Shown here: one piece after another, positions 7,675 to 16,016 of the stretch
Layout of the letters: each line of letters begins with the position of its first letter
Position numbering within the stretch: the first letter of the stretch is position 1
From: JBEKTY01 sp049515555
GTDB lineage: Bacteria > Planctomycetota > Planctomycetia > Pirellulales > Thermoguttaceae
Assembly: GCA_049515555.1 (NCBI GenBank)
Contig: JBEKTY010000183.1
Location: 1 to 21,439 of the forward strand
Direction of reading: 5' to 3'
DNA length: 21,439 bases
Notes under the pieces: generated by a model
The model's input: the letters and a program-made list of their open reading frames with translations, nothing else
What the model was told of the DNA's origin: nothing
Databases searched by the model: none
Position numbers and translations under genes: made by a program

Positions 7675-10600
7675 CTATCGCGTCGTATGTCGGCGAACCC
7701 ACTCCTGATCGGCCGGGCTCAGCTTTTCCAGCGGCAGGGTGACGACCGTTCCGTCCCGTCGCCGCAGCCGCACCTGCCCTTCCGCCATGCTAACAAATGT
7801 CGCGTCAGTCCGATGCTGGCCGCTGGCGTCGGTCCATGGCCGCAGCGCGTCTTTGGACTCCGCGGCGGCGGCCGGAGTATTGCCGGCCGTTGGCGTGTCC
7901 GTGCTGCCTGGAAGAGCGGCCGGCGTCGCGTCGGGGACGGCCGGCTTGAAGATCCACGCCTCGCCGTCGAGCATCTTGAGCTTCAATTCGTGGTAAGTCA
8001 CGCGGCCGCGATCGACACCGACGCCGAACGTCCGCAAATTTGGTATTGTCGGATAGGGCATGGGAGTAATCGCAGACTCCGGTCCTTTCCAGTGAATGTA
8101 CGGCTGGCCATCCAACTCGACCGTCACCTCAGCCTCTTCTGCCACGCACCCGACCTGCACGCGAAACGCATGCCGACGACCAACTTCGATCTTACTGGGA
8201 CTTATTCGCGTCGGGTTGTCCGCGTCCCCTACGGTCCTTCCTTGAACCATCTCGAAGCCGGAGACACCACCGTTAAGCCAGTGAATCTGCCCTCGGCATC
8301 GGATTGTCGGGACAAGGATGGTTGGCGATGCTTGCTCAGGCAGGGTGAAACTGCCAGCTAGCTCGTACTTCCCCATGGGCCAGACCGGTAGAGCAACCCG
8401 CCCTGACTTGCCCGAAAATAATTCCAAACCGCTGTCCGACCGCTTGGCTGTGCCATCGAAGACGGCACACTCCAGGTCCACCAGCGGCAGCAGATCAACC
8501 GTGCAGGGAGCGGCGACCACGGTCACGCCCGGCGGAGCGGCGCGCTGCGGCGTCGGGAGCGGTTCCAGGAGGCAAGCCTCTCCCCGGGGCGACACGAACT
8601 CCAGTTGCTCGACCGTAACGTCCACGTCGCCCAACGCCAGCCCCATCATTCGTGAATCGGGCACGTCCCAGCCGGGCCAAATATTCAACCCGCTTTGTGG
8701 TCCCTGCCAGTGGATTATTTGGTGCCCGTCAAGTCCTACCGTAACCACAGCCTGTCCCCCCTGGAGTTCCACGCGGGCTTCGAGTGCGTAGGGCCGACCA
8801 TCATCAAGATGTATTGGGCATCGAGTAGAATTCTCGGGGGCTCTGGGATCGCGTCTCTCGACTTGATCCAGTCCAGAAACCGCCCAATCCTCGTGATCGA
8901 AGGTGAGCAGCGTCTTGCCGCGGCCTGCGGGAAGGAGGAAGCCAACCGTCTTACGTCCGCCGCTCCGCGTGCGTGTGAACTTCCCGCGCAGAACGTACCC
9001 CCCGGTCGGCACCACCGGGATCGGTATGACCGTGCGGTCCGATGAAACTAGGGCAACGGTTCCCGGTGATCGTGCGCCCGACGTTGTTGCGGCGATGTCT
9101 TTTCTCAGCCAGGGAAGCAAATCCATCCTCTGGCCCGGTGGAACAGAGGCGATCAAGCCGCCCCAGAGTCGGGTTACGCCGTAGAAATCCATGGAGACGA
9201 CGGCCTGATCATCCGGCGAGAAGCCAGCCCAGGAGACTTCGGTCTGATGGGCTTCGATCTTGAGAATCTCCCGGCCTCGGGTAGGGTCCCAGAGTCGAAG
9301 CGTGCCATCCTGGCTGGCCGAAAGCAACCGTTTCCCGTCATGGCTGAACGCCAGCGACGGCACGCCGGAGGTATGCCCTGTCAACTCGTGCAACGGCTGC
9401 AACTCCGGCCAGGACCACACGTGAATCGTCCGATCGGCGCCGTCGCCAGATGTCGCCAAGTACTTGCCGTCGGGACTGAATTCCAAGGCTTCGCCGTAAA
9501 ATGCGCAGTGACTCTGGGCTTGGATTTCCTTCGGCAATTCCTCCGTGCGCCATTTCCAGACTCGCAATCGGCCTTCGCCGTTGATGGCGGCAAGCTCCCG
9601 GTCGCCCGGTGCGAAGCGGAGTCTTGTCACACCCTTGAAGCTGTCGAGGACGCGGATATTGTGGCCGTTACGCGCGTCCAAAATATGAATGCGATCCAAG
9701 TCATCGGATGCGGCGCAATACTGACCGTCGGCCGTAGTTCCCGGGTAACACGGATATCTTGACTTCGACTTTGGCATCGGAACCTGCCACAATACCACAC
9801 CGCTTAAGAGGTCGCAGGTTTGTAGCGTCCAGCCGGGCCCTACGCCAGCCAGGCGCCGGCCGTCCGCGGTAATGCGACCGCCGATAGCGAGCATCTTCGC
9901 ACCCGAGGCAACGTCGTAGACAGCATTAGGCGTGGTGACCAAGGTCGGCGGAGACGAGGCCCGGGGAATGTGCTCCGTGGCCGTTTCCGGGTCCAACGTC
10001 AGGGTTTCCATTTGGACCCGAGTCGGCAAGACCCGAAATAAGAGATAGTTATTCGCCACAACGCGGGCGCCATCCGAGGACAAACCCAAGGAGACAGCGC
10101 CGGGAATCTGGCATGTGCGTCGTCCCGATTTGAGATCGACGACAACGCCGTCCGAGTAGAGTCCGACGGCCGCCAGTGTCGTGCCGTCGGCACTGAGGGC
10201 AACGTCGTTGAAACTAACCGTTCCGTTGAAGATCTCAACCGGCTTGCCTTCCCGCATACTCCAGGCCCGCAAAGTGCTGTGTCCGGTAACGGCTACCACG
10301 CCCCCATCGCGACAACAGGCAACGCCGCACTCCGGTTCTCCACGGAAGGATGGCAAGCTCGTTGGGACCTGCTCGCCGGAGGAGGCATTCCACAGGCTAA
10401 CGATGTTCTTGCTACTATCGGCTTGCTGCACAACGAACAGCCGGCCGCTCTGGCCTTGCCAGGCAAGATCATGGGGGGATTGCTTGATGGCAAGGACTCG
10501 GCCGGGCTTTCCGTCGCCCGCGTCCCAGATGCGGACCGTCTGGTCGGCGCTGGCCGTGGCGATCGACTTTCCATCGGGGCTGAACGCCAGGCCCTTGGTC

Positions 10601-12651
10601 AGCGCCCGCGTGTGGCCGCGGAGCTCAAAGGCCAAGTCGCCCGCAGGCACCGTCCAGACCCGGGCCACGTTGTCGTCCTCGCCGGCCGTGGCCAGCTTCG
10701 TGCCGTCGGGACTGAAGGCAATGCCCACAATCCGTTTATCATGGGCCCGCGGTTTCCTCAGGAGGACGCGGCGGGCCACGTCGTCCCACAGGACCAGGTC
10801 GCCCCTGACGGTCCCCACGGCGATCCACTTGCCATCGGGCGAAAAGACCACACGGCCGTCGTCGGTATCGGGCAACACCCGCCGCCGCCCCCGCAGGGTG
10901 AGACCCTTGAGGAAGGTCCACTCCCAGTGTCGCAGCGGTCCCGGGCAACGGTCCAGGATCTCGACGGCCGGCTCGACCTCACCCTCCTGCAAGTAGCGGT
11001 TGGCCAAGGCGATGTTGCCGTAATAAAGTGATTGCTGGGCCTCTTGTTCGGACTGTGTGGCGGTTTGTTCCGCCTTCTTCGCGCGCGCCGCTTCGTCCTC
11101 GGCTTTCTGCTTCTGCTGTTTCGCGTCGTCCTCTGCCCGCAGGGCCTGTTCGGTCTTGTCATCGGCCAGCGACTTCAGGCGGGCCTCGCGGAGATACGCT
11201 GCCGTGGAAACGATCGCCACGGTACACACCAGCAGGGCGGCCGCAGAACCTAACGCTGCAACAACCGGGTTTCGCTTACACCACCGCCAGAGCCGCTCGG
11301 GTCGCCCCACCGGCCGGGCCTTCGTCGGCTCGCCGCGGAGAAACCGCCCAAGATCCTCGGCCAACTCGCCGGCCGTGGCGTACCGCTTGGCCGGCGGCTT
11401 CTCCAGGCACTTGGCACAAATCGTCTCCAGGTCGCGGGGGATGCGGCTGTTCAGCCGGCGGACCGGCGGCGGGTCATCCTCGATCACCTGCATCAGGAGC
11501 ATCATCGTCTCGCCGCGGAACGGCCGCTCGCCGGTCAGCATCTCGAAAAGCATCACCCCCAGGGAATAGACGTCGCTACGGGCGTCGGCGGCGTGGCCTT
11601 CGCCGCGGGCCTGCTCCGGCGACATGTAGGCCGGCGTCCCCAGCAGACTCCCCTCGACCGTCATCGTGATCTCGCCCGCCTGACGCTTCGCCAGCCCGAA
11701 ATCCATGATGTGCGGCTCGCCGCCACCGTCGATCATCACGTTGCCAGGCTTCAGGTCGCGATGGATGATGCCCTTTTGATGGGCGTAGTCCAGCGCCGAG
11801 GCGATCTTGCGGCACAGTTCGGCCGCCTGTCGCTCGTACGGCGGGTGTTCCTTCAGCGACTGGGCCAGCGTGGAGCCGTCGATGAAATCGCTGACGATGA
11901 ACACCGTATCGTCCTCTTGACCCACCTCGTGGACGCCGACGATGTTGGGGTGCTTCAACTGGGCCACCGCACGGGCCTCGCGCAGGAACTTCTCGACCTC
12001 TTCCGGCTCAAGCTGGCCGCGGCGGGGGATCTTCACCGCCACGATGCGATCGAGCTTCGTATCGCGGGCCTTCCACACCGCCCCAAACGCCCCTTCGCCC
12101 ACTTTTTCCAGGAGTTGAAGATGGCCTAGCGTACGGGGCCGCGGCGCCGCCGTCTCGGCCGCCAGAGTTCCCGCCTCCGTCGCTTCTTTTTCCGGCGCGA
12201 AGGTCTGGCCACAGGCCGGACAGGCAACCGAATCGCTGGACTTGTCCAGAACCACCTCGATCGCATTGTGGCAATGCGGGCAGCAGAGGTGCAGGCCGTG
12301 ACGCCGCCCCGCGGTGCTTTCCGGGCCGCTGACGCTGCTGTCGGAGGAGCGCGCGGCCGCGAACCTGGCAAAGGCCGTCTCGATCTGGCCGCAGAAATCC
12401 GGGAACCGCCGCGCGTAGTCGTCCCGGGAGGGCGACTGCTGCTGATTGTAGCGCCAGTCCAGATCGACCAGCAGCAACTGGTAGAAGAGGTCGCCGCGAC
12501 TTGCCTCCGGCCATTGGTCGAGGAACTCCTCGATCTTCGGCTCGCTGCCCGAGCGCCAGACGGCTTCGAAGCGGTCGCAGGCGGCATCGATCTGGTCCGA
12601 TAGCAACGGGGTAAAATCCCCGCTCCGATCGGATGAACCGGCATTGCTCAT
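7675..12651 (-). CDS. Membrane Ser/Thr protein kinase with WD40 repeats, two lectin-like modules and SHD1
   Basis: 1658 residues. Residues 1-110: helical N-terminus typical of planctomycete kinases (IEEFLDQWPEA). Zinc ribbon C124/C127 with C144/C147. Kinase domain about 176-440 with all key residues: VGEGAFG 184-190, Lys207 (VAVK), HRDLKPGN with Asp299, DFG with Asp317, and SPEQ at 344-347. One membrane span about 461-486, then a coiled coil about 490-545 rich in Ala/Glu/Lys/Gln. WD40-type repeats about 595-1165 (GHTRALTKGLAFSPDGKSIA; GHTSGVPSLAFSHDGKRLLS). Two related concanavalin/DUF1080-like modules about 1200-1355 and 1385-1560. SHD1-like C-terminus about 1603-1655 (PWTDASGQHRTDATFV; LPLEKLSPADQEWV). 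With one span, the kinase is cytoplasmic and the WD40 part lies across the membrane. The start has only a weak ribosome site. It begins 60 bp after the pseudokinase-protease gene, so it is probably in one operon with it. Confidence 0.92.
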   Translation of the reverse strand: MSNAGSSDRSGDFTPLLSDQIDAACDRFEAVWRSGSEPKIEEFLDQWPEASRGDLFYQLLLVDLDWRYNQQQSPSRDDYARRFPDFCGQIETAFARFAAARSSDSSVSGPESTAGRRHGLHLCCPHCHNAIEVVLDKSSDSVACPACGQTFAPEKEATEAGTLAAETAAPRPRTLGHLQLLEKVGEGAFGAVWKARDTKLDRIVAVKIPRRGQLEPEEVEKFLREARAVAQLKHPNIVGVHEVGQEDDTVFIVSDFIDGSTLAQSLKEHPPYERQAAELCRKIASALDYAHQKGIIHRDLKPGNVMIDGGGEPHIMDFGLAKRQAGEITMTVEGSLLGTPAYMSPEQARGEGHAADARSDVYSLGVMLFEMLTGERPFRGETMMLLMQVIEDDPPPVRRLNSRIPRDLETICAKCLEKPPAKRYATAGELAEDLGRFLRGEPTKARPVGRPERLWRWCKRNPVVAALGSAAALLVCTVAIVSTAAYLREARLKSLADDKTEQALRAEDDAKQQKQKAEDEAARAKKAEQTATQSEQEAQQSLYYGNIALANRYLQEGEVEPAVEILDRCPGPLRHWEWTFLKGLTLRGRRRVLPDTDDGRVVFSPDGKWIAVGTVRGDLVLWDDVARRVLLRKPRAHDKRIVGIAFSPDGTKLATAGEDDNVARVWTVPAGDLAFELRGHTRALTKGLAFSPDGKSIATASADQTVRIWDAGDGKPGRVLAIKQSPHDLAWQGQSGRLFVVQQADSSKNIVSLWNASSGEQVPTSLPSFRGEPECGVACCRDGGVVAVTGHSTLRAWSMREGKPVEIFNGTVSFNDVALSADGTTLAAVGLYSDGVVVDLKSGRRTCQIPGAVSLGLSSDGARVVANNYLLFRVLPTRVQMETLTLDPETATEHIPRASSPPTLVTTPNAVYDVASGAKMLAIGGRITADGRRLAGVGPGWTLQTCDLLSGVVLWQVPMPKSKSRYPCYPGTTADGQYCAASDDLDRIHILDARNGHNIRVLDSFKGVTRLRFAPGDRELAAINGEGRLRVWKWRTEELPKEIQAQSHCAFYGEALEFSPDGKYLATSGDGADRTIHVWSWPELQPLHELTGHTSGVPSLAFSHDGKRLLSASQDGTLRLWDPTRGREILKIEAHQTEVSWAGFSPDDQAVVSMDFYGVTRLWGGLIASVPPGQRMDLLPWLRKDIAATTSGARSPGTVALVSSDRTVIPIPVVPTGGYVLRGKFTRTRSGGRKTVGFLLPAGRGKTLLTFDHEDWAVSGLDQVERRDPRAPENSTRCPIHLDDGRPYALEARVELQGGQAVVTVGLDGHQIIHWQGPQSGLNIWPGWDVPDSRMMGLALGDVDVTVEQLEFVSPRGEACLLEPLPTPQRAAPPGVTVVAAPCTVDLLPLVDLECAVFDGTAKRSDSGLELFSGKSGRVALPVWPMGKYELAGSFTLPEQASPTILVPTIRCRGQIHWLNGGVSGFEMVQGRTVGDADNPTRISPSKIEVGRRHAFRVQVGCVAEEAEVTVELDGQPYIHWKGPESAITPMPYPTIPNLRTFGVGVDRGRVTYHELKLKMLDGEAWIFKPAVPDATPAALPGSTDTPTAGNTPAAAAESKDALRPWTDASGQHRTDATFVSMAEGQVRLRRRDGTVVTLPLEKLSPADQEWVRRHTTR

Positions 12652-12711
12652 GTTTATCTGTCTTTCTGAAGATAGACAACGAGAAATCCGTATCGGCGTT
12701 CCCTCGCGATG

Positions 12712-15681
12712 TTACTGGATGTTCTCGATATAGACAACCGACGGGGCAATGATCTCGGCCAAGCCGCTGAGCTTGAGGTTCGCCGTCCTGGCGGACCCGG
12801 AGGGCAATTTCCGGCTCTCGCTGGGAAGGTTCTCGAGGAGGAACTTCCGCAGGCGCTCCGCCGGAATCACGAGCCCGTAACTGTCTTCCAGTGTCGTGAT
12901 ACCACTCTTGCGGGTGACCATGCCGGCAACACTGCCGGAGAATCGGCAAAGCGGTCCGCCGCTGTTGCCCGGATTGACCTTGCAGTCGGTTGCGATGAAT
13001 CCGTATTCATCATCAAGTGCAGGAACGGTGCTGACCACGCCTTTGGTGAGGGTCAAAGTGCTGCTCTGGCGCATCATCCCGGGAAATCCCAAGGCACAGA
13101 CGTCCTCGCCGATCTTCACGCCGGTGCGGGCCAGAGGGATGGGCGCGAGGTGCCTGCCGGCAGGCAAATCGATCTTCAAGAGGGCCATGTCGCCGGTCTC
13201 GTCGTCGGCTATCACTCGGGCCGGATAGACGTCCTTCTCGCCGTTCAGCCGCAACCCGATCTTTTTGGCGCTGTGGATCACGTGGTGGTTGGTCAACACG
13301 TAATCGCCTTGGGCGACGCAAAAGCCCGTCCCGGTGCCAACGAGGAACCCGTCCCCTTTTTTGCCGTTGAAATATTGGACGAGTTGTTCGAGCATGCTTC
13401 GCAGGGCAGGGTCGCGCGGATGGAGGTCCAGGCCTTCTTTGCACTTCTGAGCGGCCTCCGCGCGGAGTTCGACCCGCCCCAAGAGCACTGCCGCGAACCA
13501 GTGGAGTCGTGCCGCCAGGTCCGGATCCTGGAAGGTCCTCTTCTTCTTCCATTGGTCGAACCCCGCCACTACTTTTTTCAACTCGTCGGGGTTCCCGTTG
13601 GCCCGCTGCAAGTCCTGCGCCCACTTTTCGACCGTCTCCTTCTGTATGGGACGGCTTTCGTCCTTGCGCAAGCGGGCTGCCAGGTCCTCGATCCTGTCGC
13701 GATAGAACCTTTCCAAATTTTTCTTCTTCAGGAAATCGAGGACCTTCCCCACGAGGGCCGAATCTACGCTGTCGCCGGGCATGCCGCCAACCTTGTCGAG
13801 CAACTCGAAGAGCCCCTTGCGGTCGGCCTCCCACTTGTCCATGAGTGGCAGAAAAGCATTGATCCCGGCGATCTTGTAGTCCTCCAGGACGCCGAACGGC
13901 CGGCCTTTATCATCCATCACGACCACTGTGGGAAACACCGCCACGTGGAATCCCTCCGTGAACTCCCGATTGCGGGCGACGTTTTCCACCTTGCCCTGGG
14001 CCTCGGCATACTTGGGATTGTCGATATAGACGCAGACATACGCCTTATCGGCCCGGTCGCGGAACTCCTTGCGCATGACGATCGATTCCTTGAACCGACT
14101 GGAAGCGAAACTGCTCTCCTTGGTATCGGAGGCGTCGAACAAGACCAACACGTCCTTGCGCTCGCGTGCCGCCGTCCTCCTCGCCGCTTCAAAGTCCTGC
14201 CCCCAGTCTACGCCGGGCACGACCGGTTCCCAATCGGAAACGGCGTAACCCTGGTCGTCTGCCTGGGAGCCGCGGAAGAAATCCTTCGGCTGGAAGCCCC
14301 GCCGCAGGAGGCGAAAATGGTACTGCTGCTTGGATCGCGGGATCGGAATTTCGATCGGTCCTGTTGCGGGGACCTCCCTCTTTTCATTGTTGACAAACAG
14401 TTCCGCCCCGACGCGCTGGTTCTCGGGCCAATCGATGCTCAACACGGGGACCGTCTTCGGTTTCGTCTTCGGCGGCGGCTCAAGCCTGGTCGTCTTGCTG
14501 TCGCTTGCAGTGGAGGGACCGGCGTCCCCGCCGTTGACGGGCACCGGTTTCGGGGTCCAGGCCGTGATGGACACGATCGTCAAGATCGCCGCCGCCGCCG
14601 CGGCGATCGTCGATATCAACCACGCGGGAAGCCCCGGCTTCTTCTTCCTGGTCTGCTTTGCGCTGGGCGTTGGGGCCGCATCGCTCCCGCGGCGCTCGGT
14701 GCCGCCGCCCAGCCCCAAGAGGTTCTGGATCCTCTCGCCGGTCGTTTCCTCCGCCGGAGGCGCCGTCGGGCAAGTTTCCAAGTCGGCCGCCAGTTCCTGC
14801 ATCGACGCATAGCGGTCTTCTAGGCGTTTGGCCAGCATTTTTCGGACGATGGAGTCCAGCGCCTCGGGCACGTCCGGCCGTTCCCTCCGCAACGAGGGGA
14901 CCGGCTGCTGGCGATGGGCCAGAATAAGCAGCGGGGGCGAATTGCCGCTGAAGGGGGCGCGGCCCGTCAGCAGGTAATACAGCGTGCAGCCGAGGCTGTA
15001 GACGTCGGCGCGGGGATCCACGTGACGGCTATCAACTGCCTGCTCGGGGGCCATATACTCGCACGTGCCCAGGATCTGGCCTCTGCGCGTCAGGTCGTCC
15101 TCGACACCGGCTTCGGCGACCGCACCGCCCGCCTCGACGTGAACCAAACCCAGGCCCACGATCTTCAACAGGCCTTCGCGCGTGTTCACGAGATTGGCCG
15201 GCTTGACGTTGCGGTGGTAGACGCCCCGGGCGTGCAGGTAGGCCAGCCCCTTGGCCGCCTGGAGACAGTAGGCGACAGCGTCATTCACTGCCAGCGGGCC
15301 GCGCTGCTTGACCAGCGCGCGGAGGTCCTGACCATCGAGGTATTCCATGACAAGGTATTGACTACCGCCCTGTTGGCCGGTCTCGTAGGCCCGGACGAGG
15401 TTGGGGTGTTCCAGTTGGGAGAGGATCTTCACCGCCCGCTGGAAGCGCTCCGTCACCCGCGCGGCGGCAGACGTCTCGTTGGCAAGGAACTTGATGGCCA
15501 CCAACCGGCCCATGACGCGGTGGCGGGCCTTGAAGATCGAACCGGTGCGCGACGTGTTGAGCTTTTCCAGCAAGTCGTACTGCTCCAGTACGACGCCGCC
15601 GGGCCCAGTCACGGGCGGGACACCGGTGGGCTGAGCGGGTTTCTGGCGACCGGGATCAGATTTCTTCTGCTGATTATTCAT
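12712..15681 (-). CDS. Pseudokinase fused to PEGA-like, thioredoxin-like and trypsin/HtrA-like protease domains
   Basis: 989 residues. The start is ATG 15679-15681, preceded by AGAGGAGTG (15687-15695). Kinase-like domain about 34-302: Lys64 (VAIK) and APEQ (211-214) are kept. The glycine loop is LNTSRTG (41-47), the alpha-C Glu is Ala83, HRD is HRN (Asn158), and DFG is GLG (176-178). This pattern predicts no phosphotransfer. One membrane span about 351-374. PEGA-like segment about 411-470 (AELFVNNEKREVP, LLRRGFQPKDF). Thioredoxin-like domain about 485-620 without a CxxC (DASDTKESS in its place, but FPTVVVMDDKGRP kept). Helical, TPR-like stretch 620-770. Trypsin/HtrA-like protease about 780-955 with the full triad His800 (TNHHV), Asp831 (DMALLKID) and Ser907 (GNSGGP). 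With the span as sole anchor, the protease would be outside the cytoplasm. It leads the operon with the active kinase and is divergent from the sigma factor gene. Confidence 0.9.
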   Translation of the reverse strand: MNNQQKKSDPGRQKPAQPTGVPPVTGPGGVVLEQYDLLEKLNTSRTGSIFKARHRVMGRLVAIKFLANETSAAARVTERFQRAVKILSQLEHPNLVRAYETGQQGGSQYLVMEYLDGQDLRALVKQRGPLAVNDAVAYCLQAAKGLAYLHARGVYHRNVKPANLVNTREGLLKIVGLGLVHVEAGGAVAEAGVEDDLTRRGQILGTCEYMAPEQAVDSRHVDPRADVYSLGCTLYYLLTGRAPFSGNSPPLLILAHRQQPVPSLRRERPDVPEALDSIVRKMLAKRLEDRYASMQELAADLETCPTAPPAEETTGERIQNLLGLGGGTERRGSDAAPTPSAKQTRKKKPGLPAWLISTIAAAAAAILTIVSITAWTPKPVPVNGGDAGPSTASDSKTTRLEPPPKTKPKTVPVLSIDWPENQRVGAELFVNNEKREVPATGPIEIPIPRSKQQYHFRLLRRGFQPKDFFRGSQADDQGYAVSDWEPVVPGVDWGQDFEAARRTAARERKDVLVLFDASDTKESSFASSRFKESIVMRKEFRDRADKAYVCVYIDNPKYAEAQGKVENVARNREFTEGFHVAVFPTVVVMDDKGRPFGVLEDYKIAGINAFLPLMDKWEADRKGLFELLDKVGGMPGDSVDSALVGKVLDFLKKKNLERFYRDRIEDLAARLRKDESRPIQKETVEKWAQDLQRANGNPDELKKVVAGFDQWKKKRTFQDPDLAARLHWFAAVLLGRVELRAEAAQKCKEGLDLHPRDPALRSMLEQLVQYFNGKKGDGFLVGTGTGFCVAQGDYVLTNHHVIHSAKKIGLRLNGEKDVYPARVIADDETGDMALLKIDLPAGRHLAPIPLARTGVKIGEDVCALGFPGMMRQSSTLTLTKGVVSTVPALDDEYGFIATDCKVNPGNSGGPLCRFSGSVAGMVTRKSGITTLEDSYGLVIPAERLRKFLLENLPSESRKLPSGSARTANLKLSGLAEIIAPSVVYIENIQ

Positions 15682-15895
15682 AAAATCACTCCTCTGAAAA
15701 GGCGAGCGAACATGCTCGGGCGGTAGTGCATTTCAGTCAACAGGAAGTCATTGTAGTCTAGGTGGTCCGAATCCCTAGGCCACCAATCGGAGGGAGTGCG
15801 GATCTCGCGGTTCGGGTCCCTTGGTAGTTGCTGACAAATGTGCCTGCGATGGCTCTCCTAAGGTTCCTCTCGGCCAAAAGGCTTATTTTGATGCC

Positions 15896-15909
15896 TGTCA
15901 CATCTGACA
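15896..15909. promoter_or_regulatory. Possible operator: dyad TGTCA-N4-TGACA
   Basis: The sequence TGTCACATCTGACA has 5-bp perfectly inverted half-sites around a 4-bp spacer. It lies about 65 bp upstream of the -10 of the sigma factor gene, within the divergent region. A dimeric regulator could bind it, but the half-sites are short enough to arise by chance. Confidence 0.25.
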
Positions 15910-15973
15910 TGGCCAGCCGCGATTGGAACCCATCACGGAATTCTGGGGACCGGCACTAATCCCTCGCGCAAGG

Positions 15974-15979
15974 TATAAT
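15974..15979 (+). promoter_or_regulatory. Perfect TATAAT -10 element upstream of the ECF sigma gene
   Basis: TATAAT lies 37 bp before the chosen ATG at 16017, in a GC-rich context where an exact -10 is notable. There is no good -35 at 16-18 bp (CGGCAC at 15951-15956), and no TG extension, so it would be a weak or activator-dependent housekeeping promoter. Confidence 0.4.
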
Positions 15980-16016
15980 CACGGCCGGCGGTTCCGCTTG
16001 CCTGGTGGAGGTAGGT

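Larger units (their letters stand above)
15682..16016. promoter_or_regulatory. Divergent upstream region shared by kinase operon and ECF sigma gene
   Basis: This 335-bp region contains no gene. It must hold the promoters of both the minus-strand pseudokinase-kinase operon and the plus-strand sigma factor. Visible elements are the Shine-Dalgarno of the pseudokinase gene (15689-15695, minus), a short dyad at 15896-15909, a consensus -10 at 15974-15979 and the GGAGGT ribosome site of the sigma gene (16007-16012). GGTGG (15761-15765) and CCACC (15780-15784) could form a weak hairpin. I could not find a convincing minus-strand promoter. Confidence 0.6.

Noticed and set aside
12672..12738. Direct repeat ATAGACAAC at 12672-12680 and 12730-12738, flanking the gap between the two kinase genes
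   Set aside because: Only 9 bp; one copy is the codons VVY at the end of the pseudokinase gene. Too short to support a duplication.
13348..13366. CCGTCCCCTTTTTTGCC, resembling the REP right arm
   Set aside because: It encodes the conserved approach to the protease domain (KKGDGFLVG) and has no inverted partner.
12709..14823. A 704-residue plus-strand frame opposite the pseudokinase-protease
   Set aside because: It is antisense to a gene with clear kinase, PEGA and trypsin motifs; the plus frame shows no domain.
15761..15784. GGTGG...CCACC inverted repeat upstream of the pseudokinase gene
   Set aside because: Five-base arms with a 14-base loop are expected by chance; no promoter is aligned with it.
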